A DNA stretch of 47,121 bases, from NCBI GenBank assembly GCA_024404095.1, contig JAKSQO010000021.1:1-47121 (forward strand), read 5' to 3'. Positions 30,752 to 37,597 of the stretch are shown here, in pieces; the first letter of the stretch is position 1, and the number at the start of each line of letters is the position of its first letter. The DNA is from Clostridia bacterium. GTDB taxonomy: Bacteria > Bacillota > Clostridia > Oscillospirales > Acutalibacteraceae. The notes below the pieces were generated by a model that had not been told where the DNA came from, made no database searches, and saw only the letters and a program-made list of their open reading frames with translations. The position numbers and the translations under genes are program-made.

Positions 30752-31663
30752 TTGATTGAACATGTTGTTTTGAAGAATTTAACAACTAATGTATCTATAA
30801 CGCTTGATGCTGTTAGCACAGAAGATTATGTGCTTGAGCGTATAGAAATTGACCCGCTTACAGCTAATTATAGTTTACAGCCTTTACCTACGTTATACGG
30901 TGACGCTTTAGCAAATACGCGTTTGAATACAAGACGGCTCAAAATAACTGCGTGGATACTCCCGGCACTCAACGCCGACGGAACACCCGATGAAAATTCG
31001 TTTAAGACGCGGAAAGCTAAAATTGACGCTTTTGTTATTCCTACGAATGAAATTGAGTTGACTATAAATGCACGTGATAGGCAAAGTACTTCTGAATCTG
31101 AATACAAGTTGAAGTTCTTGCCGCTATCAACGCCGCAGTATGGGACAACGATAGAAGATAATAATGAATACATGTGCAAGTTCATAATAGAAGGTGTATG
31201 CTTGAATCCGCTTTTTGAATTGCTACGTTTTAACAGGGAATACACGGTTGCTCAGGGTACTGCGCCATATATATTACATAATTATGGTGATATGGCAACT
31301 GGTATTGTTTGTGATATGACGCTCAAAAGTGGATATAGTGCACCGCTAACGCTAACAGTGCAGGTGTCTGGTATCTCAACGCATAAATCTTACGGCATTA
31401 TAACATTTAAACCGTCAGACCAAAGTGGAAACTTGACACTTGAAGCAGGTAACACAATACACCTTGATACACGTCACGGTGAGGAACTTGTAACGCTGAT
31501 AAAGAATGATGGTGAAGTTTATTCATATGCACCCGCGATTAAGTGGAGTACAGCAAGTTGGATTTATGTACCAGTTGGCGAAAACTGCAACCTTGCAATA
31601 ACTGTTTCAGGTAGTCAGTTTTTAGTGAAGTCTAAAATGTATGAGTATTACATGGGGGTATAG
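30752..31663 (+). CDS. Distal tail protein (Dit-like)
   Basis: The protein is 303 aa. Its place directly after the tape measure, a length near 300 aa, and a two-domain beta-rich sequence with a galectin-like C-terminal half (from about 160, G-T-A-P-Y-I-L-H-N-Y-G-D) match Dit proteins that form the hexameric baseplate hub. The TTG start at 30752 is supported by AGAAAGGGGG. Confidence 0.8.
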   Translation: MIEHVVLKNLTTNVSITLDAVSTEDYVLERIEIDPLTANYSLQPLPTLYGDALANTRLNTRRLKITAWILPALNADGTPDENSFKTRKAKIDAFVIPTNEIELTINARDRQSTSESEYKLKFLPLSTPQYGTTIEDNNEYMCKFIIEGVCLNPLFELLRFNREYTVAQGTAPYILHNYGDMATGIVCDMTLKSGYSAPLTLTVQVSGISTHKSYGIITFKPSDQSGNLTLEAGNTIHLDTRHGEELVTLIKNDGEVYSYAPAIKWSTASWIYVPVGENCNLAITVSGSQFLVKSKMYEYYMGV

Positions 31664-31666
31664 CGT

Positions 31667-32827
31667 ATGATAAATGAATTAAATGCAAATCCACTATCTA
31701 TATACCACATAGTAAACAATGGCTTTACACAAGCATCATGGATAGAATTTTTTGACTTTTGTTTTGATTATGTTTCGATTGTCTGGAATTATAAAATTGA
31801 CGACTATGCAGAATGCAACTTACGCGTTAGACTTACAGAGCAAAACAAAGCGCGGTTTGTTCCGACTGCTATTGTATACCGTGACGCAAAACGCTGTTTT
31901 ATCGTCACGACTGTAGTATATAACCGTGGAAGTGATGGAGAGCTGTATATTGACGTTAAGGGATATACCACTAATTATTTAATGACTTACCGTGTTCTTA
32001 CAGGTACGTTGTTATATAGGACACGCTCTATAAATGCTATTGTGAATGATATGTTCAATCAAGTCTTTATTAGACCGACACTAGCTGATAGACGTTCGTA
32101 CAATGTTGAGTACAATAGTACACATATATCACCAGATACGACAACAAGACTATCAAGTTATTCAAAAACAGGCTTCACTTTGCTAGAAGCTATACAAGAA
32201 CTTGTAACGAAAGATAGAATGTTGCACTTTCGATGTGATTTTAACCCGTTAAACATGCACTTTGTATGTTACTTGTTTTACTCTGTTGATAGGCACACAG
32301 ATGTGTGTTTTGATGATTCTACATCTAGTATTGCTAGTAGTTCTTTGACAATCGACGAAAACGGTTATAAAAACTATGTATACTGTTACGGTGAAGATAC
32401 AGGCACAGCAAGACGAAATGTTCAGTATAGTAACGTTGATGTTGTTGTTAATTTGTTGCGGCGTGAATTGTACGTTGATGCAAGGGATATTCAAAGTACA
32501 ACTTATTCACCTGACGGCGAACAAATGCATCTTGACGACCTTGCCTACACGCAAGCATTAACTGATAGAGCAATTGAAAAAATAAAGTCATTTAAGCGTG
32601 TGTATAACTATACGGCTGAATTGCGAGACACTAAGCTATATAAGTTTGAACAGGAGTATGACGTGGGTGATATTATTAGTATAAATGACCGTGCGTTAGG
32701 TGTTGACGCTTCCGAAACTGTCACAGGATTCACGGAGACAGAAACGGCGGGAAGTGGAATAAAATTATCTGTAATGGTAGGACAAAAGAAAGTAGACCTT
32801 AAAGACAGTATTAAGCGTTTACTGTAA
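31667..32827 (+). CDS. Tail hub protein, ReqiPepy6 Gp37-like
   Basis: The protein is 386 aa. The N-terminus (L-S-I-Y-H-I-V-N-N-G-F..S-W-I-E) and the internal R-S-I-N-A-I-V-N-D-M match the Gp37-like siphovirus tail family, the structural equivalent of Tal/gp27 hubs. The C-terminal beta domain (Y-D-V-G-D-I-I-S-I-N-D) is typical. No enzymatic domain is attached. The receptor-binding protein is not evident downstream, so host recognition may be done elsewhere. Confidence 0.78.
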   Translation: MINELNANPLSIYHIVNNGFTQASWIEFFDFCFDYVSIVWNYKIDDYAECNLRVRLTEQNKARFVPTAIVYRDAKRCFIVTTVVYNRGSDGELYIDVKGYTTNYLMTYRVLTGTLLYRTRSINAIVNDMFNQVFIRPTLADRRSYNVEYNSTHISPDTTTRLSSYSKTGFTLLEAIQELVTKDRMLHFRCDFNPLNMHFVCYLFYSVDRHTDVCFDDSTSSIASSSLTIDENGYKNYVYCYGEDTGTARRNVQYSNVDVVVNLLRRELYVDARDIQSTTYSPDGEQMHLDDLAYTQALTDRAIEKIKSFKRVYNYTAELRDTKLYKFEQEYDVGDIISINDRALGVDASETVTGFTETETAGSGIKLSVMVGQKKVDLKDSIKRLL

Positions 32828-32889
32828 AGTACGTTAGAATGCGTTTATTTGCCGTGTAAGGCGCGATATAGTGAAAGGGGTGTAGATGT

Positions 32890-33204
32890 ATGGGTGAATA
32901 TAATTACGTGAGCAGAGAAGAGCATACAGAGTTTTCTAAGCGTATGGAAGAGAGTAGAAGTAGACAGAATGCAAGACTTAACGAACTTGAAGAAAAAGTT
33001 GAGCATATCAATGATATTGCTGTTTCGGTTGAAAAACTTGCGTTATCTGTTCAGACGCTTGCAGAAGCACAGAAGTTACAGAGCGAACGCATCGAAGCGA
33101 TGGAAAAACGGGACGGAGAAAAATGGAGAACTACCACATCATACTTAATAACCGCTTTTCTTGGTATTGCTATTGGAGTACTTACAAAGTTCATAGGTCT
33201 GTAA
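32890..33204 (+). CDS. XhlA-like coiled-coil membrane protein
   Basis: The protein is 104 aa: a long charged coiled coil (residues 8-75) followed by one C-terminal membrane segment (about 84-102, Y-L-I-T-A-F-L-G-I-A-I-G-V-L). This is the layout of hemolysin XhlA-type proteins that cooperate with holins. The recognised holin is 20 kb away, so the lysis functions are split. It ends the late region and is followed by a terminator. Confidence 0.7.
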   Translation: MGEYNYVSREEHTEFSKRMEESRSRQNARLNELEEKVEHINDIAVSVEKLALSVQTLAEAQKLQSERIEAMEKRDGEKWRTTTSYLITAFLGIAIGVLTKFIGL

Positions 33205-33209
33205 GATTT

Positions 33210-33230
33210 GCGGGGGATAACCCCGCTTTT
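33210..33230 (+). terminator. Rho-independent terminator of the late region
   Basis: GCGGGG (33210-33215) pairs with CCCCGC (33221-33226) around GATAA, followed by TTTTCTT. It separates the virion module from the replication module, whose promoter starts 32 bases later. Confidence 0.9.
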
Positions 33231-33261
33231 CTTATGCTCAAAAATATTTTTAAAAAAGTGC

Positions 33262-33290
33262 TTGACAGAATTTTGAATAGGGTTTATACT
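33262..33290 (+). promoter_or_regulatory. Early promoter for the replication operon
   Basis: TTGACA (33262-33267), a 17-bp spacer and TATACT (33285-33290), six bases, then GTAACAC (33297-33303) and GATAACAGAACAACATAAA. The extended upstream box is AAAAAAGTGCTTGACA. It drives the primase, SSB and polymerase gene cluster. Confidence 0.9.
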
Positions 33291-33360
33291 GTCCACGTAA
33301 CACGATAACAGAACAACATAAAGCACAGTGAAAATAAAAGAAAGGGGGCGCGGCAGTAAA

Positions 33361-33864
33361 GTGATTGAGATAATTTGCAAGAAAAAAGACAGTCCCGCTG
33401 TTAGGAACTATGTTACTGATAGTTTGCTAAATTTCTTACATTATGCGGATACGTCGGAAGTAGTATTCACAGTAACAAACGGCGATTTCTTAGGAGAAGA
33501 AGAGCGTTTAATTGATGATTGTTTACAGGTTGTTGACGTTTGGCAGTATAGCGGATATACGTGGTTTATTGACGACTACGGGCTGAAAGTCTATCTGTAT
33601 TTATCACAACTTGGCGAAGCGTTTAGACTGGTAGACAGTGACAAAAATAACGTACTTCCTAAACCGTGCAACGTCGGAATTGAGAAAATTTATGTAAGTG
33701 TACTAAAACCAAGTGGTAAAATAGTCTATGATGTAGTGTATATGTCAGGAAAGCAAAAGCGTAAGAGAAACGCCAATAGAGCAATAAAGTATTTTATCAA
33801 GACGCATGACGGTACTATAGTTGATTCGATGCTTGAGAACTGTACAACATATCTTTATAAATAA
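33361..33864 (+). CDS. Hypothetical protein
   Basis: The protein is 167 aa, alpha/beta, beginning V/M-I-E-I-I-C-K-K-K, with a basic segment K-Q-K-R-K-R-N-A-N-R near residue 133. The GTG at 33361 is favoured because AAAGGGGG (33341-33348) lies upstream, though the gap of 12 bases is long; the in-frame GTG at 33328 has no site. It is the first gene of the replication operon. No family is recognised. Confidence 0.6.
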   Translation: MIEIICKKKDSPAVRNYVTDSLLNFLHYADTSEVVFTVTNGDFLGEEERLIDDCLQVVDVWQYSGYTWFIDDYGLKVYLYLSQLGEAFRLVDSDKNNVLPKPCNVGIEKIYVSVLKPSGKIVYDVVYMSGKQKRKRNANRAIKYFIKTHDGTIVDSMLENCTTYLYK

Positions 33865-33880
33865 GAAAGGTGGTAACAAA

Positions 33881-34090
33881 GTGAAAAAGATTTTTAGTGT
33901 AGTAGTCACAGAGTACGCTAACAAGCGCGGGTTTCAGGTAGTCATGACATATGACGATGGCACGACGGACGAAGATATTTTCCGTACAGTCCCGGCAATT
34001 ATTCTTTCGATGCTGTCTGATATGGAGCGCACGAGCGTCGTTGATGATGCAGACGAAAACACCGTTTACACGTATTTTGCAAAAGCATAA
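33881..34090 (+). CDS. Hypothetical small protein
   Basis: The protein is 69 aa, beginning M-K-K-I-F-S-V-V-V-T, with a short beta-rich body and an acidic D-D-A-D-E segment. The GTG at 33881 follows AAGAAAGGTGG. An earlier in-frame ATG at 33821 lies in the upstream gene. No family is recognised. Confidence 0.6.
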   Translation: MKKIFSVVVTEYANKRGFQVVMTYDDGTTDEDIFRTVPAIILSMLSDMERTSVVDDADENTVYTYFAKA

Positions 34091-34107
34091 AAAAAGGGGG
34101 CGTGTAT

Positions 34108-34446
34108 ATGGCATTATTCGTTAATGACAGGTTTACCGTATTACCAAACCTAGCAGTCGTACATCGTGGAGATTACGAATTGCTTAAAAAGCGTTTCTTT
34201 GCAGGTAGGGAAGTACAAGTGTACGAAATGCGCGGTAATGAACTGTACGCACTGTTAATAAATATGCACGACGAAAGCACAGCAGAGTGGCACGAACTGA
34301 AATATTATAAAACGTTCCGTCAGGGCGTTGACATTCTTGGCAGTATAGTGTATATTGATTGTACGGCATATGTTACGGAGTTTTGGAAGAACAACGACAC
34401 AAGACGCAAAGCATATGTTGAAGTAGTAAAAGTAGAAAAAGCATAA
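34108..34446 (+). CDS. Hypothetical protein
   Basis: This 112-aa beta-rich soluble protein has AAAGGGGG (34093-34100) seven bases before the ATG at 34108, which is why that start is preferred to the GTG at 34102. It is a member of the replication operon. No motif is recognised. Confidence 0.62.
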   Translation: MALFVNDRFTVLPNLAVVHRGDYELLKKRFFAGREVQVYEMRGNELYALLINMHDESTAEWHELKYYKTFRQGVDILGSIVYIDCTAYVTEFWKNNDTRRKAYVEVVKVEKA

Positions 34447-34470
34447 AAAGCAGAAAGGTGAAAAAAAGAT

Positions 34471-35061
34471 ATGATGAATAGAAGAATTGCAGAAATTAAA
34501 GCAGAACTTGGAAAGCAGACCAAGAAGGAACTTGAAACCCTTGCAAAAGCGTATTATGTAACTGACGCACATAACACCCGTAAAGCCGACCTTATTGACA
34601 TCCTTGCACCGATGATTTTTGACGCGGAAGAAAAGAAAGCCGCAGAGGAAAAGAAAGCGGCAGAAATCAAGGAAGCACACACAGAAGTTATGGCAGAACT
34701 TGAAGATGAAATGGAAGAGTGGAATCCGGACGACGAAGAAATCCCGCAGACAGTGGCAGAGCCGAAGCAGGTTGACGCTGTTGAGTATGACGTTGCTAAA
34801 CGTATTGAATACGTTAAGCGGGCGGCACTTGGTACACTTGTAGCGTTTATAGTACCGGGTAGAACGAAGGTTAAATCTGCAAAGCTGATTGACAAGGACA
34901 ACGCAACTTGTACAGCTACAGTTGAAACTTCTTACGGTCAGCAGTACCGTATTAACTACGATGCAGTTATTTGGGTAAAGACTGGGAAACGTTGGGCGCG
35001 GGGCGTTTATGAAATGCTCAAAAAAGGCGAAATAGACGCATCCTACTTTAATAAGGGGTGA
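34471..35061 (+). CDS. HeH-module protein of the replication operon
   Basis: The protein is 196 aa. Residues 1-50 form a helix-rich module with K-K-E-L-E-T-L-A-K-A-Y and K-A-D-L-I-D-I-L, similar to HeH/SAP or Rho-N modules. A Lys/Glu/Ala linker and an acidic stretch follow, then a compact C-terminal domain (about 108-190) ending at K-K-G-E-I-D-A-S-Y. It overlaps the next unit by a few bases. It probably binds nucleic acid; the function is unknown. Confidence 0.62.
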   Translation: MMNRRIAEIKAELGKQTKKELETLAKAYYVTDAHNTRKADLIDILAPMIFDAEEKKAAEEKKAAEIKEAHTEVMAELEDEMEEWNPDDEEIPQTVAEPKQVDAVEYDVAKRIEYVKRAALGTLVAFIVPGRTKVKSAKLIDKDNATCTATVETSYGQQYRINYDAVIWVKTGKRWARGVYEMLKKGEIDASYFNKG

Positions 35062-35066
35062 AGCGT

Positions 35067-35579
35067 ATGAATGAAGCCGATAAAGCGCAGGTTTTACAGT
35101 TGGCGGCTAGATTGTATGCCGCCACGCAGAAAAAGAAAGCCAACGACAGTAAGTTCACAGAATTTAAAAAAAGCGTTGAAGGACAGCTTGACGTTTTTAT
35201 ATCGACAGGCGAAAGCGTAACCATTGACGGTGCTATAAATCAAGGTGAAATGGGCGTGTATACAATTACAAACGTACAGCCTACATCAATAACATGGTTT
35301 GCTGATAAGCTTAAAGAAAAACTTGACAAAGCAATATACAAGCGTATCATCAACAGGCGTTACGAAATCGCAGACTATGAGGGACTTGTAAAGTATCTTA
35401 AGAGTTGTGGCGTTGACCCTAAAGTTTTTAAAAGTTTTGTCAATGTAGTTGATACTGTTGACACTAAGAAGATTGATAATATGTCCAAGTTGGGCTATAT
35501 ACCTGCGGAAAGAATCGCGGGCTGTTATCTGGTAGAAATGAAAAACCCGTATTACAAAGTATCGTTTAGAAAACAGTAA
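35067..35579 (+). CDS. Hypothetical replication-region protein
   Basis: The protein is 170 aa, with an N-terminal helix (M-N-E-A-D-K-A-Q-V-L-Q-L-A-A-R-L) and an alpha/beta body with many lysines. The ATG at 35067 follows AAGGGGTG; the GTG at 35058 overlaps that site. It directly precedes the primase gene, so a replication accessory role is plausible. Confidence 0.62.
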   Translation: MNEADKAQVLQLAARLYAATQKKKANDSKFTEFKKSVEGQLDVFISTGESVTIDGAINQGEMGVYTITNVQPTSITWFADKLKEKLDKAIYKRIINRRYEIADYEGLVKYLKSCGVDPKVFKSFVNVVDTVDTKKIDNMSKLGYIPAERIAGCYLVEMKNPYYKVSFRKQ

Positions 35580-35597
35580 AGTGTTGAAAGGTGCGTT

Positions 35598-36614
35598 ATG
35601 AATGAGATACGCGCAAAACCGAAAGACAGTGAGGAACTTAACAAAGTAGCGTGGTATTACGGACTAATCGAAAGACCGTCAACGATAGATGAAAAAGTAA
35701 TGTGCCCGATACACGGGGACAGAAACCCAAGCTTGTTGTTATCGTTGAATGAAGGGCGATGGTACTGTTTCGGATGTAGTAAGGGCGGCACAGCGTTAGA
35801 TTTAGTCTTGGAGATAGAACGAAAATATCACAACTTGAACGACTTAGAAGCGTGTAGAAAATACGTTGAAATTCTTAAGTCGAACAAATGCAAGCATATC
35901 AAGATTGACGCTGTAAGGAACAGCAGAAAGAACGCAAAAAGCACACGCGAAAACTACGACAGAGCATATGACTACTATCACGGGTTGAAAACAATTGATT
36001 GGCTAACAGATGAACAGCCAGAAGTTGAGCAAGCACGTGAATACATGCTCAACCGCGGTTTTAGTCCACAGACGCTTAATAAGGTAAAAGCTAAAATAAC
36101 ATACAACGAACATTACCAGTTAATTTTTCCATTGTTGGAAAACGGAAAGTTTAAAGGTTGGGTGTCGCGTACTATGCTTAAGGAAGTTGAGAAGAAACGC
36201 AAATACCTTTATAATACAGGTTTTTCACGTGCGTCTACGATGATGGGGGACTTTGGTAACAAACCGTATGTTATACTTGTTGAAGGGTATATGGACAGGT
36301 TGAAGCTATTGCAAAGCGGTATCACCAATGTGTGTTGTGTCTTAGGTTGGAAGATGTCAGCGGGGCAATTTGAGAAGCTTAAGAAAGCGGGAATAAAATA
36401 CGTTATATCTGCATTAGATAATGACGAATGCGGCAGAAAGGGAACACGTTATCTAAAAGAACTGTTTGGAACAAGTAACGTTATCAGATGGCAATATCTG
36501 AAATGTCTCAAAGATAACGGAGAAGCAACACATGAACAGGTGCTTGCTATGTATGCCCGCACAGCGCGATTATTTGAGCAGAGAACGAAATTAAAGCTTG
36601 ACACGATAAAGTAA
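35598..36614 (+). CDS. DnaG-type primase
   Basis: The protein is 338 aa. The zinc-binding domain (C36, H39, C57, C60) has the CHC2 pattern C-P-I-H then C-F-G-C. The TOPRIM domain shows E229 in V-E-G-Y-M-D and D274/D276 in L-D-N-D-E-C-G. It makes RNA primers for lagging-strand synthesis. It is shorter than bacterial DnaG and has no helicase-binding C-terminal domain. No replicative helicase gene is seen in the window. Confidence 0.9.
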   Translation: MNEIRAKPKDSEELNKVAWYYGLIERPSTIDEKVMCPIHGDRNPSLLLSLNEGRWYCFGCSKGGTALDLVLEIERKYHNLNDLEACRKYVEILKSNKCKHIKIDAVRNSRKNAKSTRENYDRAYDYYHGLKTIDWLTDEQPEVEQAREYMLNRGFSPQTLNKVKAKITYNEHYQLIFPLLENGKFKGWVSRTMLKEVEKKRKYLYNTGFSRASTMMGDFGNKPYVILVEGYMDRLKLLQSGITNVCCVLGWKMSAGQFEKLKKAGIKYVISALDNDECGRKGTRYLKELFGTSNVIRWQYLKCLKDNGEATHEQVLAMYARTARLFEQRTKLKLDTIK

Positions 36615-36678
36615 TAGTGTTATTCTGAACAAGCGCACAGAGCGCAAAATAAAGCTTATAGAAAGGATGTATAAAAGT

Positions 36679-37515
36679 ATGGCAGGTTTAATTAGTAGCA
36701 TTAAAGAAGATGTAAAGAGACAGGGAACAAGTAAAGGAAAGTTTTTCTATCTCCGTCAGGATGGCAAAGCACGTCTTAGATTCTTAAACGATATGGACGA
36801 TGGATATTCCGTTACTTTTCATGATAGTTTTCAGCAGGGTATTAACGTCCCGTGTCAAGAACAGTTTGGGCGCGAATGTCCATTCTGTGAGATGGAAGGA
36901 CTTAGAACCCGTCAACAGTATGTGTGGAGCGTATACGACTACGACGCTAATGACGTTAAGTTATTTATGTTCCCGGTTAATAACTGTTCACCTGTGCCGC
37001 CGCTTATGGCACTTTATGAGACTTACGGAACTGTCATTGACCGTGATTATGTCGTGAGTACTTCCGGGCGTGGAACAGAAAAGTCTTATACCGTTGTACC
37101 GATGGATAAAGCAAAGTTTAGAAACCAGAAAGCAAAGCCGATTTCTGAAACAAAAATGCTTGATATCGTAGATAAAGCTTACCCGGCAGAAAGTGACGAA
37201 GAGGAAGAGAAACCGAAACGTAAAACCCCGAACGCTAAAGCGGCGGGCAAGGCGGCAAAACCGAACACCAAGAAAGCGGCTGTTGAGGAAGAGGAAGACG
37301 ACGACTATGACCCGGAAGACGACGTACAGGACTACAGCGAAATGACTGCAAAAGAACTGTACCACGAATGCAAAAACCGTGGTCTGAAAGCGGAACAGCG
37401 CAAGCCGCAGAAATATTATATCACGCTTCTGGAAGACGACGACAGAAGCAAAGCAGATTGGGACGAACTGGAAAACGCTTCTGACGAAGACGAATGGGAA
37501 GACGACGACGAATGA
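36679..37515 (+). CDS. gp32-like single-stranded DNA-binding protein
   Basis: The protein is 278 aa. The N-terminal 160 residues match phage gp32-like SSBs: R-L-R-F-L-N-D, a zinc site H48-C59-C67-C70 (C-P-F-C), W-S-V-Y-D-Y-D and Y-G-T-V-I-D-R-D-Y-V. A Lys/Pro/Ala linker, an acidic block and an HeH module (about 217-254) follow, then an acidic tip, E-D-E-W-E-D-D-D-E. The ATG at 36679 is preferred: the ATG at 36667 directly abuts the AAAGG site. It protects single strands and recruits replication partners. Confidence 0.85.
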   Translation: MAGLISSIKEDVKRQGTSKGKFFYLRQDGKARLRFLNDMDDGYSVTFHDSFQQGINVPCQEQFGRECPFCEMEGLRTRQQYVWSVYDYDANDVKLFMFPVNNCSPVPPLMALYETYGTVIDRDYVVSTSGRGTEKSYTVVPMDKAKFRNQKAKPISETKMLDIVDKAYPAESDEEEEKPKRKTPNAKAAGKAAKPNTKKAAVEEEEDDDYDPEDDVQDYSEMTAKELYHECKNRGLKAEQRKPQKYYITLLEDDDRSKADWDELENASDEDEWEDDDE

Positions 37516-37546
37516 CCCGCGTATTACTTTAAATAACACGATATTT

Positions 37547-37573
37547 TCCCCCGCCTTAATGACGGGGGATTTT
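37547..37573 (+). terminator. Terminator between SSB and polymerase genes
   Basis: TCCCCCG (37547-37553) pairs with CGGGGGA (37563-37569) around a 9-nt loop and runs into TTTT. The polymerase gene follows 25 bases later without its own promoter, so termination here is probably partial and sets a high SSB to polymerase ratio. Confidence 0.75.
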
Positions 37574-37597
37574 CAGAAAGAAAGTAGGTGCTAACAG

